Assembly (NCBI GenBank): GCA_014529385.2
Contig: CM043947.1
Location: 120,976,891-121,040,890, forward strand
Length of the DNA: 64,000 nt
Reading direction: 5' to 3'
Source of the DNA: Adiantum capillus-veneris
Lineage: Eukaryota > Streptophyta > Polypodiopsida > Polypodiales > Pteridaceae
Part shown: in pieces, positions 50,398 to 61,105 of the stretch
Numbering within the stretch: the first letter of the stretch is position 1
Layout of the letters: each line of letters begins with the position of its first letter
Position numbers and translations under genes: made by a program
The notes under the pieces: generated by a model
The model's database searches: none
Told to the model about the DNA's origin: nothing
The model's input: only the letters and a program-made list of their open reading frames with translations

Positions 50398-51877
50398 CTA
50401 TTGGTAACCTGCCTCACTAGGTTGAGTTTGAAGGCGCAATTTAGTAATCAAAGATGTGCTAACGAAATTAGTAGAACACCCACTGTCCACAAGAACGTTG
50501 ATTGGCTGCTTGCCAACAAAGCCAAGGAGGCTGAGAACCTGATTCGAAAGATCCACTGGAGTAGTAACGTGATTCCGAGCATTCATCATTAAGGCACTTA
50601 CAACCTTGGAAACTCGAACACAACGTGCTGCCTGTTTGCCTTTGTCTGGGACAGGAGGTTGGCTGTGGATAGGTTCTGCAATTGTGGTCTCCATGTGAGA
50701 ATTCTGGCGAGGATTTGAAGGATTTGGCTTCTTGGGGCATTCATACCATCTGTGATCTCCATGACAAATTGTACATAATCCTGTACGGTTGGAGTTGGAG
50801 GTTGAAGGAGCTGATGAAGAGAATTGCTGTCCAGAGGACGTATTCGACCGAAAATCACGACGACCATTCCTTCTATGATTGGGACGATGGTTTCGTCGAT
50901 TCTGATTATTTGCCGAAGAGGAGGCTCTGGAAGTGGCTGCTTGTCCAGAAGATTGGGGTCGGAAAGAAGTTTGTCCAGCAGAGTATTGTCTCGAAGAGTG
51001 AGCTCCTGAGAAAGAACGTTGATTCTGACCACCTTGTCCTTGGTAATTACGTTGTGAAGAGCTTGTAGAATTGGAAACTCGATCACCAGGAAGGAAACTT
51101 CTGAGTGGGCGCCGATTGTCACCAAGACGCTCAATATAAGCGATTGCAGCATCCAGTGTGGCAGGGTTAAATTTATGGACATCATCTCGCAGGGAAGGCC
51201 GAAGTCCGTCAACAAAACTGTTGAGTTTGTCGGAAGGATTGAGTGTCTCTATCTCAAGAGTTAATTTCTGAAACTCTGAGATATACGCGGCCAAGGAGCC
51301 AGTTTGGCTCAGACGGCGGAGAGAAGACCGGGCGTGAAAATCGGCATTTGCAGGCTCAAAAGCCTTGCAAAGAACACGCCGGAATTTGTCCCAAGTAGTG
51401 GTGATTTTTCCATCTTTGATGCGGCGACGCCACCAAAGGAATGCAGTATCCTTTAGTAGAGAGCTAGCCAAAGCAACTTTCTTGCTTTCAATGAGATCAG
51501 TATTTGAAAAGTAGACCTCCATTTTGAAAAGCCAATGGTCCAACACGCGCTTATCGAGGCGATCGTTGTATGGCTCGGGCAACTTTGCATCTATCTTCTT
51601 TTTTTGTGCTTGCTGTGTTTATTATCTTAAAAAGATATTTCAATTCAGGATTGTCTACCTTTGGTTCCGGAGCCTCGACTTGCTCAGGAACTGACTCTGC
51701 TACCGAAGAAACTGAATGGGTAGCTGGCTGCGTCCTCGAGGAAGAAAAGGCCTGCAGGACATCCAAACGTGCGGTCATCGATGCAAGACCGGTGGAGAGG
51801 GCCTCCTGGAGGACGGACATCTGTTCTCTGAGGATGGCTATTGGATCGTCTGGTGCAGCACTGCCTGTCTCTGACAT
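50398..51877 (-). pseudogene. F Gag and protease N-terminus, one frameshift
   Basis: Start ATG 51877 (MSETGSAAPDDPIAILREQMSVLQ; short coiled coil). A shift near 51570 (poly-A/T 'tcttctttttttgtgc') passes to frame 51582-50398, which holds the Gag core (DHWLFKMEVYFSNTDL, LLKDTAFLWWRRRIKDG, KFRRVLCKAF). A Ser/Gln/Arg-rich stretch follows, then a variant knuckle CTICHGDHRWYEC, shorter than the usual CX2CX4HX4C by one residue, and the protease motif VLVDSGCSTNFVSTSL. Protease active-site Asp is present. Confidence 0.88.
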
Positions 51878-52094
51878 TCTAACGGCTCAGAGGGAATATC
51901 TCGGAGAAGCTGGAGAGGTGTGGTTGCCGTAAAAAGGTGAAGCTGCTGCTGATGCTGCGTCCCACTCCTCTAAGAAATCTGGTCCAAGATCCGAATCCTC
52001 GATATCTTCCACCTCGTCGATAAGAGGTGTGTCGTCTGGCGTCAAAGACGTGGTCCGGAAGCTGTAACTCGCTGTGAACCCGAACTAAAGGCTG

Positions 52095-52652
52095 CTAGGA
52101 AATGATGTCGTTTATTGAATCCACGTGACACTCCGTCAGAGAATAGGCCAAGTGGGAGTACCGGCTCAGTATGTGCTCGTAGTGTGGCAAATGAAGAGGC
52201 TCGCATGTAACGATGATATGCCACACCACCCAGCCCTGTGAGCGCGAGACATGCCGATGAGTGACATAAACCAAGTAATTTTGGGACAACACTGCTAGCT
52301 GTAATGCAGGTACAGGAGCAGGCTCAGGTGCCGGAATGAAGTCGAGAACCTGTCTTTCCTCTGGAACTGGAACTGGAGACGGGGAATCCGAAATAAGAAT
52401 GACTTCCGGTTCGAATGCGGGTTCCAGTTCGGGTACGGGTTCTGCTTCAGGGGTATCTGGTATAATTATCACTTCGGGAGCCGGAGAAGGATTTTCTGGC
52501 AATATTTCTTCGGGTACCTCGTCTATGTACGAGAGAAAATTGAGGGGAACGTCGAAGGCATCGTCGTCCATGACTCTGAACAAGCCCGCGTGCGCGTCTG
52601 TTGATGGCCAGAATTGGTGGCGCTGGAAGTTAGCAGAAGAGGGTGCGCTCAA
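52095..52652 (-). CDS. Extra upstream ORF of element F, Pro/Glu-rich, unknown function
   Basis: 185 codons between the primer-binding site and Gag, same strand. ATG 52652 (MSAPSSANFQRHQFWPSTD). Residues ~45-115 are repeats of Pro, Glu and Val (EVIIIPDTPEAEPVPELEP, EVILISDSPSPVPVPEE). The two hydrophobic-acidic blocks resemble SUMO-interacting motifs. The C-terminal ~70 residues are more mixed (SRSQGWVVWHIIVTCEPLHLPHYE), perhaps folded. No transmembrane segment or known domain is seen. An extra 5' ORF is unusual for gypsy elements. An acidic low-complexity frame could also be chance, since the opposite strand is open here too (52336-52689). Confidence 0.5.
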   Translation of the reverse strand: MSAPSSANFQRHQFWPSTDAHAGLFRVMDDDAFDVPLNFLSYIDEVPEEILPENPSPAPEVIIIPDTPEAEPVPELEPAFEPEVILISDSPSPVPVPEERQVLDFIPAPEPAPVPALQLAVLSQNYLVYVTHRHVSRSQGWVVWHIIVTCEPLHLPHYEHILSRYSHLAYSLTECHVDSINDIIS

Positions 52653-53217
52653 TTGCTCTCATGATGGCGCTGTTTTGCCATTGCGCTAGCTGCCGCTTGC
52701 CTCTTGGTAGTTTTTTTTGTTTAATTTTTCCACAAAGGGGTGCCCAAGGGTGCCCACTTAAAATTAAGTTGGGCGGCCGGCCAAAATCTTTTAGAGTAAA
52801 AGGGTGGCCTTGGTTTAAAAAAATCCAGTGCTGGTTTTTTTTATGTGAAACGCTGCGCTGCTGGCATTTTAAAACGCACGCTGCTGCCTCTTGGAAAAAC
52901 AGCCAGCGCTGCCATGTTTGGGCTGCCGTGAGCGAGTTGCCGGGTGAAGGGGCGGCCTGGATGCATGGGCTCGCGGCTGATGCGCAAGGGAGATCCACGC
53001 AAATCGTCACCCACTGCTGGAGAGACTTACTCCAGAAGTGCAACTGGTATGCCGCAACACCCACGCTTTCTGCCATCTTCTGCTTAGCTTTATGTATGTG
53101 TTTGAGAAAAAAAATTACCTCATGGCCATCTTTCTTCGGCTTTCATACAACTCCGAGAAGGGGGAGAGTAGCGGTGAGGGTGAGAGGCTCACAACCTTCG
53201 GGTCCCGGGAAAAATTT
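52653..53217 (-). other. Leader of element F
   Basis: Between the primer-binding site and the extra ORF. Minus-strand frame 53076-52630 (148 codons) and + strand frame 52643-53251 overlap it. Neither shows a domain, and as leader sequence I leave them uncalled. Confidence 0.55.
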
Positions 53218-53229
53218 GCTCCGATACCA
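53218..53229 (-). other. Primer-binding site of element F
   Basis: The minus strand reads TGGTATCGGAGC, one mismatch to the initiator-Met complement, one base from the LTR terminus. Confidence 0.85.
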
Positions 53230-53230
53230 C

Positions 53231-53659
53231 TGTAAGGATTCTAGTCGCTAATCTTTAATTAAGTACTTAAACTCATGATTAAGACTTAAGAAACTGAAAC
53301 TGAACTTAGAACAAGACTTAGAAGACTCTGTGTTTGATTGATTGAAAGTGTGATACAAGGGTTCCTTTTAGAGGAATTGAATAGTCATCAGTGAAGAGGC
53401 ATGTCTCTTTGTGAAGAGACATGACTTTAGGCGAAAAGACATCCTTTCGGCGAAGAGCTGCAACCATTGGGTGAAGAGTCGCATCCGTATGGTGAAGGGG
53501 TGTGACCAGTTGTCGAAGGAGTGTGGCTTTTGGCGAAGAGGTATGTCTTTTGGGCGAAGGGGTGTGACCATTCGAGAACAGGAGTCCTCCTAGGTTAGTC
53601 ACACTTCGCATCTGCATCTGAATGAATCAAGAAGAGTATAACAAGTCACAATCGTGACA
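53231..53659 (-). repeat. 5' LTR of element F
   Basis: 429 bp; differs from the 3' LTR at about eight to ten places, including one 2-bp loss (gacacatcc/gacatcc) in the minisatellite. Confidence 0.93.
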
Positions 53660-53853
53660 AATTCACTTTTAAAGTTCTCTGCTTCTCTCTTGAGCCCTCC
53701 CTCTCTCACCTGCTCGCACTCTCGCCATCACCTGCTTGCCTTCGGACGCGTACGCCGACGCATAGTACTCTTCGGAGTTCAACTTTTTGCGATCGAAAAG
53801 TGCAAAAAAGGCCAAGTTTTGCATGAAACTTCCACTTTTTCACGCACTTTGTC

Positions 53854-53901
53854 ATGGATTCCTCCAGCTCGGATGTGCAACGTGACGATGCGCCGGATAA
53901 T
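53854..53901 (+). pseudogene. E Gag N-terminus, cut off by a solo LTR
   Basis: ATG 53854 encodes MDSSSSDVQRDDAPDN, 16 codons, up to the solo LTR. Past that LTR (from 55383) the same phase continues open, so this is the original start. The leader 53665-53853 precedes it. Confidence 0.75.
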
Positions 53902-55377
53902 TGTAACCGGCCCGTAGGGCGGTAGGCGTTGGCTTTCACCCGAAATTCTTTACTTTAAACACACACACAGAGCACTTTGCAAAGAGAACCTGCGACGGGA
54001 GTTAACACTTGAATACACACACGGCTCAGAAGCTAGAATGCTCCGAGCAGACGCCGACAACCTGTAGGCCCCAAAATTGGCGCCCCTTTCGGTATTTCTT
54101 TATTCTTTAGGAGGGTAAATTACAAGGTAAGGTCCTGGGAATCCTTCACGTGTATCCACCTAGATACCATTTGATTTGGCCAAATTTCGGCAGCATAACA
54201 ACCCCAAAACTTGCGCGAAACCAATTCCCCTGCTGGAACTCGCTTGCACTGTCGTATACCCTCTGATTCCTGTCCAAAAACAGTAAATTCAGCACGCTGT
54301 ATTTACTGGTTTTTGCCCTGTTTTCAGCCCCAAACAGTCCCCTAACTGTCCTTTGCCAGTGGGGCACGATTCCCAATGATCCTGGCGTCCGTATGGCTGA
54401 AAAACAGTGAATTTACAGCGCATACACAGCGCTGATTTTGCACCTGTACGGTGAGGTTATGACCCTCACCAGTGCCTGCTTTGGAGTAGCAGTTAGCTAC
54501 CCCTGTTCCTGCTCAAGGAGGCTCTTGCCTCAGCACAAAAGCATGAACCCACACAGCTGTACATCAGTCAAATGAGTAGCCCTCTCATGGGGCATCACAT
54601 AACTGCACGTAGGGGAGAGAGAGAGCAGTGTGTAGTGTGCAGGGCATCACTCCTAGCACCACACTGTACATGAGAGGGAAAGAAAGCACTCCATAGCTCT
54701 TAACCTGTGACAGGTTGCAAATGAGGCCTCTCCCATCTTAAAAATCAGCGCCCATTTTTCTGCAAGAGGCAAGTTCACCAAAATGTGACACTTGGCGCAT
54801 TTTCAAGCATTTTCCCGTTTCGGGTTCGCCGCTTAAAAATATCCCAACCGACGCGTCAGTTGACTTCGCGGCAGAGTTATAAAGTGTTCCCCTAGTCATT
54901 CGGAGGTAATGACGCGAACACATTTCACGGCCCAAAATAGCAGTTCCCTAAATTTTAGGAGATGCTTCCGTTGGGCTCCCACTGGTCTTCTGACCATCTA
55001 TCCTCATTGGGACCGCATCCAAAAATGCAATGTGGCCCAACTGTCGGATACTTTTTGTTGGTAGTCCCACCTTGACTTTACGCCTTAATTGAGTTCACTT
55101 CCTAGTATCCACCAACTTGCTAAGTGCGACGGGGGGACCTATATGATCTTGCTCTGAGCCTAGACATCCTCTTACCATACGAATTCCAGTGCCGACCACT
55201 TCTCGTCTGCGGGTGAATCTACCATTCACATTGGCCATACAATGTCCGACCGTTTGCTACTTCAAAAAGAGGGTCTTAAACAAATAAAATAAACCCCATT
55301 GGAAAGAAACCAACAACCAAGGTTAGCAGTTGCCACATCTCTGTGACATGGTTAATAACTGCCACGTCCTCGTGACA
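53902..55377 (-). repeat. Solo LTR of the C family inside E gag
   Basis: 1476 bp, TGTAACCGGC ... CGTGACA on the + strand, homologous to the C LTRs along its full length, with two end units and with an AATAAAGAAATACCG poly(A) module on the minus strand. Neither polypurine tract nor primer-binding site adjoins it; both sides are E gag. Flanks ATAAT and GTAAT look like a 5-bp target duplication with one change. Solo LTRs arise by recombination between the two LTRs of a full element. Confidence 0.88.
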
Positions 55378-55382
55378 GTAAT

Positions 55383-56200
55383 GTTCAAATTCCTTTCACG
55401 CATGCTCTATACACATGGATTACAAGTACCTTCCAAAGCTTCGACCAGCGTGTTATCGCTGTGGAAAACGCGAACGTTCAGACGAACATTTGCTTGGCCT
55501 CTCTCGAAGGGGTCGTGCAAGGGCTTGGTTCTCGACTTACCGCTCTGGAAATACGGCTCAGTCGACGACTACACGAATTTCCGAGGGCGAAACCAATCTC
55601 CAGCAATTGCGGACGTAGATTGTTGCTTTTGGGCGTTCACACAGTGGCGTACAAAACTACAAATTTCTCAAGGGAGGAGAAGGTATGTACGGAACTGGCC
55701 GTAAATAACTGGCTGCACCAGTGGACCACGAATTTTGATCTCCATGGGGAGTATAATGAACGGAGGATTCAAACCTTCCTCTCTATTTGCGCAGTAAGTC
55801 GCTTCCCTGGTGGCGCGACATGACAGAGAAGCCTACGACGTGGGCTGACTTCTGTGTGAAATTCAAGAGAGATTTCGCCAGAATGGATCCTTTGAAAGCT
55901 TACGCCAAACTGCAGTCTTTCGATGAAAGCTTTGTCTTTTGATAAGTACACCACGGCTTTCAAAGAAGCGCTCACCTTCTGCAAGGTGGATTCTGTGCAC
56001 GCTGTGCACATGTACCTGTTGGGATTACATGAGGATTATCGTTGGGCCTTAATCAAGGATAAAGCCTGACTGACGTCGAGGATGCAGTGGCAAAGGCCAG
56101 GACGTTCCATTTGATAAATGGAGCGAAATGGAGTGAAAAGAAGCTTAGACCATCGATCCGGTGAGGGCGCTTCGAGGAAGCGACCTCGATTCTAGCAAAA
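55383..56200 (+). pseudogene. E Gag, remaining part, frameshifted and C-terminally deleted
   Basis: Open in the start-codon phase to 55823 (TWITSTFQSFDQRVIAVENANVQT; coiled-coil-like, then REEKVCTELAVNNWLHQWTT). Then fragments in other phases continue the Gag core (SFDKYTTAFKEALTFCKVDSVHAVHMYLLGLHEDYRW, 55940-56045). After 56130 it passes in about 100 bases to the RT start at 56234. The zinc knuckle and the whole protease are not present, so an internal deletion removed them. Confidence 0.75.
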
Positions 56201-56233
56201 GTCCAAATCACCACCGAGATCTTCTCAGGAGAA

Positions 56234-57669
56234 GTGGCTGGTAGTCAACCCTTCTCAAAGCAATCCTATCAGTTTAGTAAAACCGAGGAGAACGAGATTC
56301 AGCGGCGGCAGCTGAAAGATTATCTTGACAGAGGTTTTGTTCGGCCAAGTAAACCTCCGTGGGGAGCGCCAATGTTACTTTCTCGAAAGAAGGACAACAC
56401 TATGCGCTTTTGCGTGGATTACAAGGGGTTGAATAAGCTCACTGTCAAGAACAATTATGCGCTTCCGCGTATGGACAATCTGATAGATCGGCTCCATGGA
56501 GCGCTATACTTTACGAAGATAGACCTGCGATCAAGCTATCATCAAATACGGATCAAACTGGAAGATATTCCTAAGATAGGTTTCCATACGCGTTATGGTC
56601 ACTATGAGTTTTTGGTCTTGCCTTTTGGTTTGACCAATGCTCCAGCTACATTTCAGCAAATGATGAATGATCTACTTAGACCCTTTCTGGGCAACTTCGT
56701 TGTTGTATTTCTCGATGACATCTTGATCTACAGCCGAGGTTTGTCTAAGCACTTAGCGCATATACGCGTTGTTCTCGAGGTACTAAGAACTGAGAAGCTT
56801 TATGCTAAGGCTTCAAGTGTAAATTCTTCAAGAAAGAGCTTCTGTATTTGGGTCACATCATTACTCACGATGGCATTCGTGTTGACCCTAAAAAGTTGGA
56901 TAAAGTGCGAAATTGGCCCATTCTGAAGAATGTGCCCCAAGTAAAATCGTTCTTAGGCTTTACAAGATTATTTCGCAAATTTATCAAGGATTACTCTAAA
57001 GTTGCTGCTCCGCTTACGCAACTTTTAAAAAGAGGGTTGAAAGGGTCAAAGACTTCGGGTCCTCACCGTAAAGGTAATCCCCTTGTTGTTTGGAATGAGC
57101 ATCTCGACGAGAGCTTTCGGACACTAAAGCACTTGGTGACTGCTACGCCAATATTGCACATTGTGGATCCTAGCAAATCGTTTGTGGTTGAAACGAATGC
57201 TAGTGATTATGCCATTGGTGCGGCGTTATACCAAGATGGAAGTCCTGTTGCGTTTGAAAGTAAAAAACTTTCTGACGCTGAGATGCGTTATCCAACGTGT
57301 GACAAGGAGCTTTACGTTGTAGTCCACGCCTTGAGGAAATGGCGACACTACTTGTATGGCTCTACGTTTGTTGCATGGACAGATCATCATTCCTTGCGCT
57401 ATGTTTGTGGTCAGGGTGATCTCAGAGGCCGGAAGGCCAGATGGGTTGAGCTTATGCAAGAGTTTGACTTTGAGATCCGTTATAGAAAAGGATCCAGCAA
57501 CCGAGTTGCCGATGCACTTAGCAGGATTCCTGAGGTTGATGCCTTGTTTATTTCTATCTCTCTCTCCGAGGGCTATGTCATTCGGATGGCCATTTTGGCA
57601 AGATATGGAACGAGGTCGAAGCGGGACATGACTCGCACACAGGCTTCGGTGATCCGAAGACCCAAGTGA
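56234..57669 (+). pseudogene. E reverse transcriptase and RNase H
   Basis: 56234-56926 encodes [71 protein letters not shown] and catalytic [10 protein letters not shown] (about 56710-56740). One frameshift near 56805 leads to 56848-57669: [28 protein letters not shown], RNase H with ETNASDYAIGAALYQDG (Asn in place of the usual Asp: TNAS for TDAS), KELYVVVHAL, TDHHSLRYV and VADALSRIP. The Asp-to-Asn change hits a catalytic RNase H residue. Confidence 0.92.
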
Positions 57670-58975
57670 GTCGTGCTGGAAAGACGATACAACGACAATA
57701 TTCCATTAGAGGTGGACTATTGTTCAGAAATGGAAAAGTTTGCCACGATGTTCCTAGCGTTGGGCACCCACGCATTCAAAGAACTTTGGCTTTGGTCAAG
57801 CGATATTTTTATTAGCCAAGAATGCGCTCTTACATAGAGAGCTATGTGAAGAGATGCGCTCAGTGTCAGGTCAATAAGGCAGAGCGCCTCAGGAAAGTTG
57901 GCCTGCTACATCCATTGGAAATTCCAAATGCCAAGTGACAATGTATTTTCATGGACTTCATCGTTGATTTGCCAAATACTAGTTGGGGCAATGACGCCAT
58001 TTGGGTTGTGGTCGATAGACTCACAAAAATGGTAAAATTTATACCAACGAAGTCGACAATAAAAAGCCATGAGTTGGCGGTTTTATTTGTCAACCAGCTT
58101 TATGAGTTGTATGGTCTGCCACAGGATATCGTCAGTGATCGTGATACTAAGTTCACTGGCCGATTTTGGCGAGATGTGTTTGCTCATCTTCAGAAGAAGT
58201 TGAGTATGTCATCTTCTGACCATCCTGAGTCCGACGGACAAACTGAGAGGATGAATCAAACGTTAGAGGACATGTTGAGAGTCTATGTCTCTCACAGCAG
58301 TCTGATTGGGAAAGGTATCTTCCACAATTAGAGTTTGCCTATAATAGTAGCAAGCATTTTGCTATTGGATTTAGCCCGTTCATGCTAATGTATGGATTTG
58401 AGCCTAAATCCCCGATTGCTATTGGCTTAGAGAAAGTCAAGGAACGCCAAGCTCGTGATTTCCTGTATGATATGCAAGAAATGCTCGAATTGGCTAAGGA
58501 TAGTATAAGAACGGGTCGTGATCGAGTCACTACTTATGCTAATCAAAAGAGATCTCCACAGACTCTAGATGTGGAACAATGGGTCTATCTCAAGATACCC
58601 AAGGATTACAAGACTATGCGAACGGGAAAGCATTATAAGCTCTCAGCTAGATATTGTGGTCCATTCTTGGTCACAAAGAAAAATGGCCAAGTTGCCTATA
58701 AACTGGCTCTTCCTTTGGATATTAGTATACATCTAGTGTTTCATGTCAATCGCCTTAAAGTAAAATTGGGCGAAGCCGACGTCGTCGTGCCTATCGAGGA
58801 AAATGTATGGCCAGATATGCAAACTGAGTATATTCCTCAAGAACCAGAGGTAGTTTTAGATCATCGTACACGTCATTCGCGCCAAAAGGCTTACAACAAG
58901 TACTTAATTAAATGGAAGGGTCAATCTGAAAGGTTGCTACTCGGGAATCACTTAGAGCTCTGAAAGCTCAGTACC
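57666..58975 (+). pseudogene. E integrase with remnant chromodomain
   Basis: The zinc region (GHPRIQRTLALVKRYFY, stop, ... YVKRCAQCQVNK) has a TAG in place of Trp at 57813. The core follows with TGA for Trp before QCIFMDFIVDLPNTSWGND (Asp), then SDRDTKFTGRFW (Asp) and QTERMNQTLEDML (Glu). A frameshift near 58305 leads to 58382-58963 (FMLMYGFEPKSPIAIG, RYCGPFLVTKK, FHVNRLKV) and NKYLIKWKGQSE, the chromodomain, where another shift and a Trp-to-Arg change follow (EVATRESLRAL instead of ...TWESL). Catalytic triad is present but the frame is dead. Confidence 0.9.
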
Positions 58976-59021
58976 CCCACTTCATTGATGAAAACATCAA
59001 TGGTTCTTACGGGGAGAAGTA

Positions 59022-59290
59022 TGTTATGTCCCGCTCATAGGAGAGGGGATCTAGCCCAAATGCCGTCGGGATAGGCGTCCAGTGTCCGGGCGGAAGTAGT
59101 GTGAACACGGCCAGTGTGGCCGGCCATTATATAAAAGGGAGTCCAAGGCCTCATTTGCAGTTATCAACCCCCATTGACAGAGTGCTAGTGGTTAGCCCGC
59201 GAGGCTAGGAGTGCGCGAGGTCACCTCGAGGAGGTGAGACCGGGTGGTATGGGACGTTCGGTCTTACAGGTGCACGCCTACGTCCTCGGA
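59022..59290 (+). repeat. Truncated 3' LTR of element E
   Basis: TGTTATGTCCC start after the polypurine-like 'ggggagaagta'. It matches the 5' LTR up to 'cctacgtcctcgg', then stops; the last ~116 bp are lost at the junction with the LINE-like remnant. Confidence 0.9.
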
Positions 59291-59880
59291 ACTTGCCTTG
59301 AGCTTGAGTTGATTTGGGGTCAATTCCTCGGCAATCCAAAGTGTTCTTCCCTTGAGGAGGCGAGATTGTCGTAGTAGCTTCATTCGCGTTTCCTTGTCCT
59401 TGAATGTAAGGATACATTGTTTAGGTGGCATTGGTTTGTTCCTATCGTTGATCCAAGAGATTGGTTGGAGAATATCATTGAGCTTAGTGATGGCTTCTTC
59501 GAGTGTCTTCCTCAGTGCACCATGGGGAGTTGAGCCCTCCAATCCTGACCTTCAGTCCAAGAGACTCTTGCATTCGGTTTTCTTGTAGTGCTTTTTGTAT
59601 TTGAATGTCAAGTTGCTTGTGTGTTACCTCAGGCATTTGTTTTGTACTGCCACAACACTTTGGGTGAGGGAAGCTTCAACCTTCTAGGCTTTTGCAAGTA
59701 GATCTTGACTCTCAGTTTCCTTTGTTTCCTCGAGCAACTGCATGCGTTGCTTAAGCGACTCGTTCTCCTTGATTAGCTCTTGGATTGCGCCTCTAGGATT
59801 GTGATCCGTGTATCTTGGCGAGCAAAGGGGTCTTTTCTTGGGGCAACTGCCATCGCAAGAAAGCTCTTGCGGTTGTGGGC
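59291..59880 (-). pseudogene. LINE ORF1-like remnant
   Basis: The minus strand reads MAVAPRKDPFARQDTRITILEA (about 59852-59787), then in another phase IQELIKENESLKQRMQLLEETKETES (coiled coil). After two stops comes LRKTLEEAITKLNDILQPISW and CILTFKDKETRMKLLRQSRLLKGRTLWIAEELTPNQLKLKA (59430-59292). A coiled coil followed by an RRM-like stretch ending in 'LKG..LWI.EELTP' is the plan of ORF1 proteins of L1-type LINEs, which bind the element RNA. No endonuclease or reverse transcriptase remains. Assignment is by pattern only. Confidence 0.45.
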
Positions 59881-60391
59881 TAGGGTACTAGGAGAAGACA
59901 TGGTCCGGATGCAAGTTTGCACACACATTGTTAGTGTTGGCCATTCGAGACCTTGTGAACATTCCCTAGGGTTACACCCCACCAAAAATACAAAATCAAG
60001 CTTCAGGTTGCCAAACTCCTTGAGTAGGACATAATGGCAAGTGGCACGGCTATCTCGGATCTGTGCAGTAGCCGGGATGGGCGTCAAATGCAGTAGCCGA
60101 CCTGTAAAGCTCCAAAATTGAAGCATTGACGTGCTCTGCAGTCGCTCCACAATCGCTCCACAGTCGAAGTGCTCTGTAGAGCTGCACGGCCTGTGTGTGT
60201 TGAGCTGAGGCAAGGTGTGTCACAGGCTGTTGAACCGAGGCAAGGTGTGTGTGTTGTAAGTTGTTGGCCTGAGGCGAAGTGTGTGCCGCAGGTCATCGAA
60301 CTGAGGCAAGGGGCAGGGCTAAGGTCCTAACGCCCTCCCAAGGGCTGCCCTCGCCTAGGGGGGGACATGGGTGGCACAAGGCGAAAGCTAG

Positions 60392-60394
<3 letters not shown>
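59881..60394. other. Unassigned sequence
   Basis: No element recognised. Contains 'gaggcaaggtgtgtgtt'-type short repeats at 60200-60310. May be upstream LINE sequence on the minus strand. Confidence 0.3.

Positions 60395-60447
<53 letters not shown>
60395..60447. repeat. (AG)n microsatellite
   Basis: About 26 AG units, uninterrupted. Encodes only an artefactual Arg-Glu repeat. Confidence 0.97.
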
Positions 60448-60451
<4 letters not shown>

Positions 60452-61052
60452 CAAACGCTAGATGTGGGAAAGAGGGGGCGATCAGCTTCCCTGACTACCA
60501 GAACATGAGACCCGTACAATGCCAGATGCTATATGAGAAATGGGTTACCCCCTGGCCCCATATATAGGAGTGCCCAAGGTGGGTCCCCAGCTCAAGTGGG
60601 CCGTCAACCCCAAACTCGGGCGGCCCGACAAGGTACAACCTAGACTGTGGGTGGCCAATCTGGAGACACTAGCCGTACAAAGAAGTGCCCTAGACCTATG
60701 TGAAGGGCAGAGTGGTGTAAATCTAACACGTACAGCTGCCATGTCAGCATGTTAGAGCAAATTGCGGGACATCCGTACAACTACCACATCATCGATTGTC
60801 CACGCAATTGTGTGTGTGTGTGTGTGTGTGTGTGTTGGTCATGCTTAATTTTAATGTCTTTAGTCCCTTGGTCCTCATCGAACAGGGTCCCATAAGTTGG
60901 TGGAAACTCTTCTTTAAAAATAGGATTCTCAGCAAATTTTCTTATGCTGCTGCTTGGTCCTGCTTCTTCTACTGCTTCTAGGATTTAGGCCCCTCGACCG
61001 GGATCTCCATGTTGACTTCGTTCTTCAGTGGCTTGACGCATCAACAATTTGT
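60448..61052 (-). repeat. J-family LTR fragment or solo LTR
   Basis: 60725-61052 aligns with 42090-42426: 'gtcccataagttggtgga', 'gcttctaggatttaggcccctcg', 'ttcttcagtggcttgac' and terminal 'tttgtgaca'. The minus strand starts TGTCACAAATTG at 61052. A (TG)n run is at 60809-60834. No polypurine tract follows at 61053, so this is probably a solo or truncated LTR. Confidence 0.6.
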
Positions 61053-61105
61053 GACACATAAGGTGAGATTTTGCACCAACATAAGCGCCAATAAGAGGAA
61101 GAAGC

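Larger units (their letters stand above)
46697..53659 (-). mobile_element. Element F: Ty3/gypsy chromovirus inserted in the E leader
   Basis: LTRs 46697-47128 (432 bp) and 53231-53659 (429 bp), about 98 % identical by eye. Flanks AATTT (46692-46696) and AATTC (53660-53664) are a 5-bp target duplication with one change. Primer-binding site 53218-53229, polypurine tract 47129-47143, gag 51877-50398, pol 50302-47159, plus an extra upstream frame at 52652-52095. All gypsy domains are present; a few stops and frameshifts make it defective. Confidence 0.93.
45537..59290 (+). mobile_element. Element E: Ty3/gypsy element, split by F and by a solo LTR
   Basis: 5' LTR 45537-45921, initiator-Met primer-binding site 45922-45933, leader 45934-46691 and 53665-53853, gag 53854-56200 (split by solo LTR), pol 56234-58963, polypurine tract about 59008-59021, and a truncated 3' LTR 59022-59290 (269 of 385 bp). 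Gag C-terminus and protease are missing, and integrase and chromodomain are frameshifted. The truncated right end leaves no target duplication. Confidence 0.9.

Noticed and set aside
52643-53251. 202-codon + strand frame with Cys/Trp-rich content
   Set aside because: Antisense to the F leader and extra ORF, no domain, and it runs towards the primer-binding site of F.
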